64,000 nt of DNA, taken from positions 1 to 64,000 of the forward strand of contig NZ_JAIFXZ010000009.1 in the NCBI RefSeq assembly GCF_021033825.1. The letters run 5' to 3'. Position numbers and translations under genes: made by a program. Positions 1-8,272 of this stretch are shown here, one piece after another; the first letter of the stretch is position 1, and every line of letters begins with the position of its first letter. Below the pieces are notes generated by a model that had not been told where the DNA came from, made no database searches, and worked only from the letters and a program-made list of their open reading frames with translations. Source of the DNA: Dietzia aurantiaca (lineage in GTDB: Bacteria; Actinomycetota; Actinomycetes; Mycobacteriales; Mycobacteriaceae).

Positions 1-659
1 GTGCCGGGCCCGGGTGCGCCCACCTCGGTGGGTGAGCCGCCGACCGCGGTGGCGGCGCCCGGCCCGGATCCCGCGTACGCCGCGGTGGTGGCGTTGATCG
101 CGCCCGCCGCGCTCGTATCCGCGCCGAGCATCCCGGGCATTCGGGGCGCGCCCGGGATCCCGGCGGCGATCGCGTGCATCTCCGCCGTGGGCGCCCTGAG
201 CTCGGTCTGGACCCGCTCCGCGACCTGGATGCCGCGCGCCAGATGCTCGGTGGCCAACGCGAGGAGCGCGGCCTGCCCGGGCGGTGTCACGAGGGTGGGT
301 CCGAGGGCGGCGGCGCGCGCGATGAACTCGTTGACGATCCCGATCACCTCGATCGTCCCGCGCACGACGATCTCGGCGGCCACGGCGGTGACCCGCGCGA
401 TCTCCACAGCGGAGTCGGTGAGCGCGCCGACGGTCCGTCCGACCTCTGCGATCGACTGGGCGGCACCCAGGGCGGCGAGGGAGTCCCACGACTCGGACAG
501 CAGCCGCTCGAGGGGCGGCCCCAGCTGCTCGGCCACCTCCAGGCAGTCGCTGACCGGCCGCATGACGTTCTGCGTCTCCGCGGGGACGAACTCCTCGGTC
601 GAGAGCAGGTCGAGGACCTGCCTGATGGGGCCGACATAGGCCAATGCGTCCGCGATCAC
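1..659 (-). CDS. conserved helical protein, downstream partner of an ESX-type small protein (3' end outside the window)
   Basis: A reading frame enters from the left edge and starts at a GTG at 659, 4 nt after the stop codon of the small gene upstream, so the two are almost certainly co-translated. The visible 219 residues are Ala/Val/Glu-rich and predicted helical, with a Gly/Pro/Ala-rich stretch towards the visible end. I see no catalytic motif and no signal peptide. The pairing with a DUF2580/EspC-like gene suggests a type VII secretion-associated protein, but I do not recognise the family. The stop codon is outside the window. Confidence 0.55.
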   Translation of the reverse strand, partial: MIADALAYVGPIRQVLDLLSTEEFVPAETQNVMRPVSDCLEVAEQLGPPLERLLSESWDSLAALGAAQSIAEVGRTVGALTDSAVEIARVTAVAAEIVVRGTIEVIGIVNEFIARAAALGPTLVTPPGQAALLALATEHLARGIQVAERVQTELRAPTAEMHAIAAGIPGAPRMPGMLGADTSAAGAINATTAAYAGSGPGAATAVGGSPTEVGAPGPG

Positions 660-663
660 CGGA

Positions 664-1002
664 TCACACCGTCCATTCGGTCAAACCCTGGCCGGCCGCG
701 CCGATGGCCCGGGCGCCCGCGGCGTCGGTGTCCTCGAACAACCGGGCCGACTCCAACACCAGATCCCCGGCCGCATCGGTCACCCGGGCGACCCCGGCGA
801 GCACCTCCCGGTGGCGGGAGGTGGCGGCCAACAGGGCCGACATGAAATCCGCCCCCACCGGCCCCACCACCGGCACCACCGCCGCGAGCGGCAGCGAGTC
901 GACCGCGTCGAGCGCTCCCCCCAGCGTCTCGGCCAGGGTGGTCAGCCCCGTGCCCAGCTCACGTAAACCGTCGACATGGACCTCGATCGCCCCGTCTGCC
1001 AT
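664..1002 (-). CDS. ESX/type VII secretion target-like protein (EspC/DUF2580 type)
   Basis: A 112-residue, mostly helical, Cys-free protein without a signal peptide. It starts MADGAIEVHVDGL and ends with a helix containing LFEDTDAAGA. Length, composition and the final FxxTD block resemble the EspC-like family of type VII secretion targets, in which the block is usually YxxTD; here the Tyr is Phe. The ATG at 1002 is chosen over an upstream start because an AAGGGGG ribosome site lies about 7 nt before it. It is followed at once by the next gene at 659. No ESX core genes lie in the window, so export is inferred only from family resemblance. Confidence 0.6.
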   Translation of the reverse strand: MADGAIEVHVDGLRELGTGLTTLAETLGGALDAVDSLPLAAVVPVVGPVGADFMSALLAATSRHREVLAGVARVTDAAGDLVLESARLFEDTDAAGARAIGAAGQGLTEWTV

Positions 1003-1112
1003 GGTCGCGCCCCCTTGTCCTGCCTTCTGTCCCGTCACAGGGTTCGACGAGCAGGGGAGACGGTCCGGTTCCAGCACCCGCGAAAATCTTCTCGTGTGGA
1101 ATCCTGACGGGC

Positions 1113-1736
1113 ATGGACATCATCGTCGTGGACCACCCCCTGGTCGGGGATCGCCTCCGTACGCTGCGCGATTCCGGCACCGATACCGCGGGTTTCCGGG
1201 CCGCGATGGACGCTCTCGGCACCATGCTCTGTTACGAGGCCTTCCGTTCGGTGCCGACGGTAGAGATCCCCGTGACCACCCCCGTGACCGAGACGACCGG
1301 TGTCGCGGTGGACGGCGTCCCGCTCATCGTGCCGGTGCTCCGGGCCGGGCTCGGCCTGTTGGAGCCGGCGACCCGCCTGCTGCCCGGCGCGCAGGTCGGC
1401 TTCATCGGCCTGGCGCGCGATGAGCAGACCCACGAGCCCTTCTCCTACCTGTGCTCGCTGCCAGATGACCTCGCCGGCAAGCACGTGGTGGTGCTCGACC
1501 CGATGCTCGCGACCGGCGGTTCGCTGGTCACCACCCTGGAGACGCTGACCGCCCGTGGCGCGACGGGCATCACCGTGGTGTGCGTGCTGTGTGCGCCGGA
1601 GGGCGTCGAACTCGTGCGCGGCTCCGGGCTCGCGGGCACGCTCGTGACCGCGACGATCGACGAGCGACTCGACGAGGCGGCCTTCATCGTCCCGGGTCTC
1701 GGTGACGCCGGCGACCGTCTCTTCGGTCCGCGCTAA
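1113..1736 (+). CDS. upp: uracil phosphoribosyltransferase
   Basis: Cytosolic salvage enzyme that makes UMP from uracil and PRPP. The 207-residue length is normal. The PRPP-binding loop VVLDPMLATGGS is present near residue 130, and the uracil-site segment FIVPGLGDAGDRLFG closes the protein. It stands divergently from the ESX-like pair and converges on pmmB: its TAA stop overlaps the opposing TAG stop by 3 bases. The order upp/pmmB/punA matches the mycobacterial locus, where these genes salvage nucleobases and pentose or hexose phosphates. Confidence 0.95.
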   Translation: MDIIVVDHPLVGDRLRTLRDSGTDTAGFRAAMDALGTMLCYEAFRSVPTVEIPVTTPVTETTGVAVDGVPLIVPVLRAGLGLLEPATRLLPGAQVGFIGLARDEQTHEPFSYLCSLPDDLAGKHVVVLDPMLATGGSLVTTLETLTARGATGITVVCVLCAPEGVELVRGSGLAGTLVTATIDERLDEAAFIVPGLGDAGDRLFGPR

Positions 1737-3334
1737 CGCGCCCGGCCGGCGATGGCGTCCGCGACCTGACCGGCCAGACCCGCGAGCCGCTGTTCGACCC
1801 CGGCTCGGTCCGCCGGGGAGGGCGCCGGCGGTGTCCACGCCTCGACGTAGGTCTTGAGCAGCGGCTCGGTCCCCGAGGGGCGGATCACCGCGCGGGCGCC
1901 ATCGACGTCCACACGCAGGCCAGCGGTCCCGTCGAGGGAGTGAACCGCGGGCCGGGCCCCGCCGCCCGCGCCCCCGAGCAGCGTCGCGGCCCTCGCCAGC
2001 GCGACGGCGGGATCCGCTCCGACCGCCAGTGGCAGCGTCTCGTTGCGCCGGACGTGCACGCCGAATTCCCGCCCCAGCGCGTCGATTCGTTCACCGACAG
2101 TGGGCCCGCCGGCCCCGACCATCGCGGACCAGAGCGCGGCGGCGGAGATGCCGTCCTTGTCGGCCACGACCTCCGGCAGCACGCAGTGCCCGATCGCCTC
2201 CTCGTACGCGTACCGCAGCGGCCGTCCGGCGCGCACGAGCCACTTGAACCCGGTCAGCGTCTCCACGTGGCGACCGCCGCGCGCGGGAACGATGAGCGAT
2301 GGCAACCGCGACGACACGATCGTCGATGCCACCACCGGGAAGTCCTCGCCGACGCCTGCCCCCGGCAGCGGCGCCCGCAGCAGGTGGTCGGCGAGCACGG
2401 CACCGGTCTCGTCGCCGTCGAGCATCCGCCAACGCCCGTCCGGCCCGGCCACACCCACGGCACACCGGTCGGCGTCGGGGTCGAGCGCGATCGCCACATC
2501 GGCCTCGATCTCCGCCGCCAGCGCGAGCAGCCGTTCGGTGGTCTGCGCGCGCTCCGGGTTGGGGGAGTCGACGGTCGGGAAGTCGGGGTCGGGCTCGGCC
2601 TGCTCGGCCACCATCACCACGTCCCGCACCCCGATCCCGGCGAGAACGCGCCGGCAGACCTCGCCGCCCACCCCGTGGACGGGCGTCAGCGCTACGCGCG
2701 GAGGCCGGGCGGGAGCGGGGATCCGGGCCACGACGGCGGCGACGTAGTCGTCGACCAGCGCCGGGTCTACCCGCACCTCACCGCGACCGGGGTTGACCGC
2801 GGTGCCCCCGCGCGGCGCGGTCTCGTCGTCGTTCCATTCTGACGCGACGGGGACGGTGACGCCCTCTCGCGCGGCCGCCACCAGGTGCGCCTCGATGTGG
2901 GCGTCGGTGGGCGGCACGATCTGCGCGCCCCCGCGCCCGTAGACCTTGATGCCGTTGTCGCCTGCCGGATTGTGCGACGCGGTCACCATGAGCCCCGCCG
3001 CCGCGCCACGCGACCGAACCGCCGCCGCCACGACGGGGGTCGGGACCGGGCCCGGGGGAACGACGACGACGAAGCCGGCCGCCGCCACCACCGCAGCCGC
3101 GACCTCGACGAACCGCGCCGACCCGTGGCGTGCGTCCCCGCCGACGACGACCGTCGACCCGGGCGGCTCCTGCTCACGCAGGTGGCGGGCGACGGCGGTC
3201 GCGACCAGGGCGACCGTCCCCTCGTTCATCCGGGCGGGGCCGTCCCCGAGTGGGGCGCGGACACCCGCCGTGCCGAACCGCAGCGGCGCGAGGTCGGGGG
3301 CGGCGTCGGAGGTCGGGTCGGGGGGAGTGGGCAC
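1733..3334 (-). CDS. pmmB: phosphomannomutase/phosphoglucomutase family protein (PmmB)
   Basis: A 533-residue alpha-D-phosphohexomutase with four domains. The phosphoserine loop is TASHNPAGDNGIKVYG (about residue 140), the metal loop is DPDADRCAVG (about 285), the sugar loop contains EEAIGHCV, and the C-terminal phosphate site is RPSGTEPLLKTY. The size fits the Rv3308/PmmB branch, whose substrate may be a hexose or pentose phosphate. The GTG start at 3334 precedes MPTPPDPTSDAA. It lies 12 nt after punA on the same strand, which supports one salvage operon in which punA releases sugar-1-phosphate and this mutase isomerises it. Confidence 0.9.
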   Translation of the reverse strand: MPTPPDPTSDAAPDLAPLRFGTAGVRAPLGDGPARMNEGTVALVATAVARHLREQEPPGSTVVVGGDARHGSARFVEVAAAVVAAAGFVVVVPPGPVPTPVVAAAVRSRGAAAGLMVTASHNPAGDNGIKVYGRGGAQIVPPTDAHIEAHLVAAAREGVTVPVASEWNDDETAPRGGTAVNPGRGEVRVDPALVDDYVAAVVARIPAPARPPRVALTPVHGVGGEVCRRVLAGIGVRDVVMVAEQAEPDPDFPTVDSPNPERAQTTERLLALAAEIEADVAIALDPDADRCAVGVAGPDGRWRMLDGDETGAVLADHLLRAPLPGAGVGEDFPVVASTIVSSRLPSLIVPARGGRHVETLTGFKWLVRAGRPLRYAYEEAIGHCVLPEVVADKDGISAAALWSAMVGAGGPTVGERIDALGREFGVHVRRNETLPLAVGADPAVALARAATLLGGAGGGARPAVHSLDGTAGLRVDVDGARAVIRPSGTEPLLKTYVEAWTPPAPSPADRAGVEQRLAGLAGQVADAIAGRAR

Positions 3335-3346
3335 GGTCGGCCTCGC

Positions 3347-4198
3347 TCAGGCGCGGGCGACGGCCGGCACGAGGGCGCGGAGCGCCGTGGTGAGGCGGGT
3401 GGCACCGGCCGCCCCGGCGGCGAGCACCTCTGTGTGGTCCAGCGGCTGCCCGGTGACCCCGGCGGCGAGGTTGGTGACCAGGGACATCGCGACCACGTCC
3501 AGGCCCAGTCCGCGGGCGGCGATGGTCTCGGGCACGGTCGACATCCCCACCAGGTCCGCGCCGAGCACACGCAGCATGCCGATCTCGGCGGGGGACTCGT
3601 ACTGGGGGCCGGGCATCGCGGCGTACACGCCCTCGCCCGGGCGGGAGTCGGTGACCCCGGCGGCGGCATCGGAGGCGGCGATGGCGTCGGCGGCCGCCTC
3701 GCGCAGAGTCGGGCGGTAGGCGTCCACCAGATCGACGAACAGGGGGCCGGTCAGCGGGGAGCGGCCGGTGAGGTTGAGGTGGTCGCGGATGAGGACCAGG
3801 TCGCCCACGGCCAGGCCGTCGCGCAGGCCGCCGGCGGCGTTGGTGAGCACCAGCACGCGGGAGCCGGTGGCGGCGGCGACGTGGGCGGGATGGACGACCG
3901 GCTCGGTGCCGCGACCCTCGTACAGGTGTGTGCGGCCGGCGATCGACAGGAGGGTGACGCCGTCCACCAGGCAGCTGGTGACGGTCCCGCGGTGACCGAC
4001 GGCCGACGGCGTGGCGAACCCCGGCAGCTCCGACACCGGCATCGTCACCGCGGTGCCCGGGTCGGCGAGTCCGGTCACGACCTCCGACCAGCCCGAGCCC
4101 AGCACCAGGGTGACCTCGTGCGAAGGGCGGCCGGTGGCGCGGGTGATGGCGTCGGCCGCCGCGGCGGCGTCGGCGGTGGGGGTCAGGAGCGGGGCCAC
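3347..4198 (-). CDS. punA: purine-nucleoside phosphorylase
   Basis: Cleaves purine nucleosides with phosphate to base plus (deoxy)ribose-1-phosphate. At 283 residues it matches the trimeric class. Visible motifs are the phosphate-site LGSGWSEV near the N-terminus, the H-RGT loop (GHRGTVTSCL), the base-site segment containing AMPGPQYESPAEIGML, and GMSTVPETIAA. It starts with GTG at 4198, one base past the stop of the upstream gene, and runs straight into pmmB. The three genes form a tight leftward operon. Confidence 0.94.
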   Translation of the reverse strand: MAPLLTPTADAAAAADAITRATGRPSHEVTLVLGSGWSEVVTGLADPGTAVTMPVSELPGFATPSAVGHRGTVTSCLVDGVTLLSIAGRTHLYEGRGTEPVVHPAHVAAATGSRVLVLTNAAGGLRDGLAVGDLVLIRDHLNLTGRSPLTGPLFVDLVDAYRPTLREAAADAIAASDAAAGVTDSRPGEGVYAAMPGPQYESPAEIGMLRVLGADLVGMSTVPETIAARGLGLDVVAMSLVTNLAAGVTGQPLDHTEVLAAGAAGATRLTTALRALVPAVARA

Positions 4199-4199
4199 C

Positions 4200-4754
4200 T
4201 CAGGCGCCGGGGCCGACGTTGCGGGACTCGCGGGTGCGCAGCTCGCGCACGTACTGTTCGGGCGCGCCCGCGCACTCGGCGGCGTCGGCCAGCAGGCCGA
4301 GGTAGCGCGCCGACGGCAGCCCGCCCTCGAACGCGTCCATCACGTACAGCCACGCGAGGACGGTGTCCTCGGCGGCCGACGCGGCACCGGGCCCGTCCGC
4401 CGGGCCGGAGTCGACGGCGAACTCCGACTCCTGGGCGCCCACAGGGGGGCCGTCCGGGACGGTCGGCTGGCGCGTGATGCGCACGCGGATCTTCCGGGCG
4501 GGCATCTGGTCGGTGCCCTCCCAACGGTCGAGGGAGAGCGCGTCCTCCTCGGGGACGTCGTAGAGCACGACGAACACCCGCGAGTCACGGTCCTGCACCA
4601 GGGTCGCCACCGCGCCCTCCCAGGTGGGGTCGTCGCCGGCGAAGGTGAGTCGCCAGCCCTCGAGCCACCCCGACCCGGCGAAAGGGGAGTGCGGCGCGCG
4701 GGTGGTCATCTGATCGGGATGCATGTTGGTCCCGTACGCGGCATAGAGAGGCAC
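4200..4754 (-). CDS. gamma-glutamylcyclotransferase-like protein (Rv3304 type)
   Basis: A 184-residue protein beginning VPLYAAYGTNMHPDQM. The YGTNM block is the substrate loop typical of the gamma-glutamylcyclotransferase (GGCT-like) fold, and a single acidic residue in LYDVPEEDA may be catalytic; the true substrate is unknown. The GTG at 4754 is preferred because the YGTNM motif should sit close to the N-terminus in this family. The region around residues 100-140 is enriched in Pro, Gly and Ala and looks like a loop insertion. It heads the leftward operon with punA and pmmB and diverges from lpdA. Confidence 0.75.
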   Translation of the reverse strand: MPLYAAYGTNMHPDQMTTRAPHSPFAGSGWLEGWRLTFAGDDPTWEGAVATLVQDRDSRVFVVLYDVPEEDALSLDRWEGTDQMPARKIRVRITRQPTVPDGPPVGAQESEFAVDSGPADGPGAASAAEDTVLAWLYVMDAFEGGLPSARYLGLLADAAECAGAPEQYVRELRTRESRNVGPGA

Positions 4755-4810
4755 GACCCCGACTCTAGTCCGTTCGGCAAGCCCGGTCGGCGCACACTCG
4801 GGCCCGGCGC

Positions 4811-4858
4811 GGGTGGATCGGGTGGCGGATCGGGTGGGTCCGCCACCCTCGTCCACCC
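4811..4858. repeat. nested palindrome built from GGGTGG words, upstream of lpdA
   Basis: An inner perfect 10-bp inverted repeat, GGGTGGCGGA (4820-4829) and TCCGCCACCC (4839-4848), sits inside an outer 7-bp one, GGGTGGA (4811-4817) and TCCACCC (4852-4858). The spacer between the inner arms adds another GGGTGGG. It lies in the divergent gap between the GGCT-like gene and lpdA, about 22 nt upstream of a TACCGT -10-like hexamer (4880-4885) facing lpdA. It may be an operator with two half-site pairs; function is inferred. Confidence 0.5.
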
Positions 4859-4965
4859 GTCTGACGCGGGCCAGTCGACTACCGTGTACGGCGGACGCGA
4901 CGAGTTCTGCCACCGCGGAACCGGCGCCCGGCCCTGACACCCCGTGAGCCGTGGAGGAATCTTCA

Positions 4966-6372
4966 GTGACGCAACGCATCATCATCATCGGCGGCGGACC
5001 CGCCGGATACGAGGCGGCGCTGGTCGCCGCCCAGTACGGTGCGGATGTCACGATCGTCGACGCGGACGGCATCGGCGGCAACTGCGTCCTCTACGACTGC
5101 GTCCCCTCCAAGACCTTCATCGCCACCACCGGCGTGCGCACCGACATGCGCCGCGCGGAGGAGATGGGCGTCCAGGCGCACTTCGACCCCACCGCATACC
5201 GGCTCGGCCAGGTCAACGGCCGCGTCAAGTCACTCGCGCGGGCCCAGTCCGCGGACATCCGAACGCAGCTCCAGCGCGAGGGCGTCCGCCTGCTGTCGGG
5301 GTGGGCGAAGGTCCACGACTCCCAGCCGGGCATGGCCTCGCACCAGGTCGCCGTGACCTTCGAGAACGGCCAGCAGAAGATCCTCGACGCCGACGTGGTG
5401 CTCATGGCCACCGGCTCCAGCCCCCGCGTGCTCTCCGGTGCGGAGCCCGACGGCGAGCGGATCCTCAACTGGCGTCAGCTGTACGACCTCACCGAGCTGC
5501 CCTCGCACCTGGTGGTCATCGGTTCCGGTGTGACCGGCGCCGAGTTCGTCTCCGCGTTCACCGAGATGGGCGTCAAGGTCACCATGGTCTCCAGTCGGGA
5601 CCGCGTACTGCCGCACGAGGACGCCGACGCCGCGCTGGTGCTGGAGGAGGCGCTCAGCGAGCGCGGTGTCTCCCTGGTCAAGCACGCCCGCGCCGACGCC
5701 GTGGAGCATCACGAGGACGGCATCATCGTCCGCCTCGGTGACGGCCGCACGGTCAAGGGCTCCCACGCCCTCATCTGCGTCGGCTCGGTTCCCAACACCG
5801 ACGGACTCGGCCTGCAGAACGCCGGAGTCGAGCTGCAGCGCAGCGGCCATATCAAGGTCGACCGCGTCTCCCGGACCACCGCGCCCGGCATCTATGCCGC
5901 CGGCGACTGCACGGACCTGTTCCCGCTCGCCTCCGTGGCGGCCATGCAGGGCCGCATCGCCATGTATCACGCGCTCGGCGAGGGCGTCAGCCCGATCCGC
6001 CTGCGCACCGTCGCCTCCGCGGTGTTCACCCGCCCGGAGATCGCCACCGTCGGCATCTCGCACGCTCAGATCGAGAGCGGTGAGGTCCCCGCCCGCGTCG
6101 AGGTCATGCCGCTGTCCGGAAACCCGCGCGCCAAGATGCGCAGTCTGCGCCGCGGCTTCGTCAAGCTCTTCTGTCGCCCCGCCTCGGGCGTGGTGATCGG
6201 TGGCGTCGTGGTGGCGCCCACGGCCTCCGAGCTCATCCTGCCGATCTCGGTCGCGGTGCGGAACCAGCTCACCGTGGCCGACCTCGCGGGGTCCTTCTCC
6301 GTCTACCCGTCGATGACCGGGACCATCACCGAGGCCGCCCGCCAGCTCATCCGCCACGACGATCTGGACTGA
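4966..6372 (+). CDS. lpdA: flavoprotein NAD(P)H quinone reductase of the lipoamide dehydrogenase family
   Basis: A 468-residue pyridine nucleotide-disulfide oxidoreductase. The FAD Rossmann motif GGGPAGYEAA is at residues 9-18, the NAD(P) motif GSGVTGAEF is mid-protein, and AAGDCTDLFPLA is the second FAD contact. It resembles mycobacterial LpdA, which reduces quinones rather than lipoamide. Both cysteines of a CxxxxC pair are present (C40 and C45), while the C-terminal His-Glu dyad of true lipoamide dehydrogenases is missing: VYPSMTGTITE stands where HAHPT-like sequence would be. The GTG at 4966 is chosen because GGAGG (4953-4957) precedes it by 8 nt. It is monocistronic and diverges from the GGCT-like gene. 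Confidence 0.88.
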   Translation: MTQRIIIIGGGPAGYEAALVAAQYGADVTIVDADGIGGNCVLYDCVPSKTFIATTGVRTDMRRAEEMGVQAHFDPTAYRLGQVNGRVKSLARAQSADIRTQLQREGVRLLSGWAKVHDSQPGMASHQVAVTFENGQQKILDADVVLMATGSSPRVLSGAEPDGERILNWRQLYDLTELPSHLVVIGSGVTGAEFVSAFTEMGVKVTMVSSRDRVLPHEDADAALVLEEALSERGVSLVKHARADAVEHHEDGIIVRLGDGRTVKGSHALICVGSVPNTDGLGLQNAGVELQRSGHIKVDRVSRTTAPGIYAAGDCTDLFPLASVAAMQGRIAMYHALGEGVSPIRLRTVASAVFTRPEIATVGISHAQIESGEVPARVEVMPLSGNPRAKMRSLRRGFVKLFCRPASGVVIGGVVVAPTASELILPISVAVRNQLTVADLAGSFSVYPSMTGTITEAARQLIRHDDLD

Positions 6373-6630
6373 TCCGCCTCGGTGGGCCGCCCGGCCGGTG
6401 GCCGCCCGGCCGGTGGCCTGCCCGGCCCGCTGGTGCCTCCCGCCCCACGTGACACTGCTCCGGGTGACACTGCCCCGAGTGGGGTGCGTGCCCGGAATGC
6501 ACCTTTTCCACCCACTTGTGCGCCCTGTTTGCTGCAAACAGGGCGCACAAGTCGGTCTGCATGCTGCACACAGGGCGCACAACCCGGCGGTGGCGGGCAG
6601 CGGTGGCGGGTGGGCGCGGAGGCAGGAGGC
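6373..6630. repeat. repeat-rich gap between convergent lpdA and glpK, with an 18-bp-arm palindrome
   Basis: No gene is visible here. A nearly continuous palindrome lies at 6515-6551: an 18-nt arm beginning CTTGTGCGCCCTG, one central T, and the exact reverse complement. A further copy of the reverse arm (17 of 18 bases identical) follows at 6565-6582, so the word TTGTGCGCCCTGTTTGC occurs three times. Upstream, CCCGGCCGGTGGCC occurs twice in tandem and GTGACACTGC twice. The palindrome could act as a two-way terminator, but the reiterated word points to a repeat element. Confidence 0.8.
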
Positions 6631-8190
6631 TCAGCCCTCGGCGTCGGCCCAGCCCAGCGTCCGCTCGACCGCATCGCGCCAGCGGGCCATCAGCCGCTCC
6701 CGCTCCTCCTCGGGCATCTCCGGCGACCAGCGGTGGTCTTCCCGCCACAGCTCACGCAGCCGGTCGATCGAGTCCCAGGTGCCCACGGCCAGCCCGGCCG
6801 CGAACGCCGCGCCCAGAGCCGTGGTCTCGGTGACCTCGGGGCGCACCACGTCGACGCCCAGCAGGTCGGCCTGGAACTGCATCAGGTACCCGTTGCCGAC
6901 CATCCCGCCGTCCACCCGCAGCGAACCGGCGGCCTCGCCCGCGTCCGCGCACATGGCGTCGACCATCTCGCGGGTCTGGAACGCGGTCGCCTCCAGCGCC
7001 GCACGCGCCATGTGGGCCTTCGTGTGGAAGCGAGTCAGACCCACCAGTGCGCCCCGGGCATCCGGACGCCAGTGCGGTGCCAGCAGACCCGAGAACGCGG
7101 GGACCAGATAGCAGTCACCGTTGTCCTCCAGTGACATGGCGAGCCCTTCCGTCTCGGCCGCGGTCGAGATGATCCCGAGGTTGTCGCGCAGCCACTGGAC
7201 CAACGACCCGGCCATCGCGACCGAGCCCTCCAGCGCATAGACCGGATCGGCGTCACCGAGTTGGTAGGCCACGGTGGTGAGCAGCCCGTTGTCGCTGGTC
7301 TGGGGCGTCGTGCCGGTGTTCAGCAACAGGAACGCGCCGGTCCCGTACGTGTTCTTGGTGTCACCGGGCTCGAAGCAGGTCTGGCCGAACAGCGCCGCCT
7401 GCTGATCGCCGAGAATCCCCGAGATGGGTGTCCCGCCGAACATCCGGCGCCTGGTGACGCGCCCCAGCACACCGGACGAGGGCACGATCTCCGGGAGCAT
7501 CGCCAGGGGAACGCCGATCTCGCGACAGATCTCCTCGCTCCACTGCATGGTCCCCAGGTCCATGAGCAGAGTACGGGACGCGTTGGTGACATCCGTGACG
7601 TGCAGGGCGGCCTCGCCGTCGTCGTCACCACGCCGCCCACCCGTGAGGTTCCACACCACCCACGAATCCATGGTGCCCGCCAGCAGTTCCCCCGCCTCGG
7701 CCCGCTCCGTCCCGCGCTCGCCCCGCTCGTCCAGGTGGTCCAGGATCCAGCGGATCTTGGGGCCCGCGAAGTAGGTCGACAGCGGCAGCCCGGTCGTCTC
7801 CCGGAAACGATCGGCGCCCGCCGGGTGGCCCTCCGCCAGGCGCGCGCAGATCCCCGACGTGCGCGTGTCCTGCCACACGATCGCGTTGTACACCGGCTTC
7901 CCGGTGGCCTTGTCCCACACCACCACGGTCTCCCGCTGGTTGGTGATGCCGATCGCCCGCACCGACGCCGGCTCGAGATCGGCGTCCCCGGCCACGTGCC
8001 CCATCGCGGTCCGCACGTTGGACCAGATCTCCATCGGGTCGTGCTCGACCCAGCCCGCGCGCGGCAGGATCTGCGAGTGCTCGATCTGCGCGGTGGCGGT
8101 GGCGACAGGCAGGCCCTTCTCATCGAACAGGATCGCCCGCGTCGAGGTGGTGCCCTGGTCAATGGCCAGAATGTAGGTGTTGCGACTCAC
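6631..8190 (-). CDS. glpK: glycerol kinase
   Basis: Phosphorylates glycerol to glycerol-3-phosphate with ATP in the cytosol. The 519 residues contain the N-terminal FGGY-kinase phosphate loop IDQGTTSTRA (about residues 8-17), the conserved WQDTRTS glycerol-site segment, the GDQQAALFGQ segment, and the C-terminal ATPase motif GGMVGNGYLMQ. The start is GTG at 8190. A TAGTCT -10 box ends 7 nt before it and no ribosome site has room, so the mRNA appears leaderless. It is divergent from glpD, its metabolic partner, with only 82 nt between the two coding regions. Confidence 0.95.
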   Translation of the reverse strand: MSRNTYILAIDQGTTSTRAILFDEKGLPVATATAQIEHSQILPRAGWVEHDPMEIWSNVRTAMGHVAGDADLEPASVRAIGITNQRETVVVWDKATGKPVYNAIVWQDTRTSGICARLAEGHPAGADRFRETTGLPLSTYFAGPKIRWILDHLDERGERGTERAEAGELLAGTMDSWVVWNLTGGRRGDDDGEAALHVTDVTNASRTLLMDLGTMQWSEEICREIGVPLAMLPEIVPSSGVLGRVTRRRMFGGTPISGILGDQQAALFGQTCFEPGDTKNTYGTGAFLLLNTGTTPQTSDNGLLTTVAYQLGDADPVYALEGSVAMAGSLVQWLRDNLGIISTAAETEGLAMSLEDNGDCYLVPAFSGLLAPHWRPDARGALVGLTRFHTKAHMARAALEATAFQTREMVDAMCADAGEAAGSLRVDGGMVGNGYLMQFQADLLGVDVVRPEVTETTALGAAFAAGLAVGTWDSIDRLRELWREDHRWSPEMPEEERERLMARWRDAVERTLGWADAEG

Positions 8191-8197
8191 ATCCCCG

Positions 8198-8223
8198 AGA
8201 CTACGTCCGCGCGGGCGTAGAGT
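8198..8223. promoter_or_regulatory. back-to-back glpK and glpD promoters under one palindrome
   Basis: Leftward -10 box TAGTCT is read on the minus strand at 8203-8198, 7 nt before the glpK GTG. Rightward -10 box TAGAGT is at 8218-8223, about 50 nt before the glpD ATG. Between and overlapping them is an imperfect 20-bp palindrome (8201-8220, CTACGTCCGC and GCGGGCGTAG, one mismatch per arm). A protein bound there would block both promoters. No GlpR-type regulator is encoded in the window, so the partner is unknown. Confidence 0.5.
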
Positions 8224-8272
8224 CGGCCTCGACCGGCCGGAACACCTCACCCCGGCCGCGGAGGGAGACCCC

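Noticed and set aside
6373-6630. CRISPR array or insertion sequence
   Set aside because: Repeats are inverted or irregularly spaced, with no uniform spacers, no cas genes and no transposase in the window.
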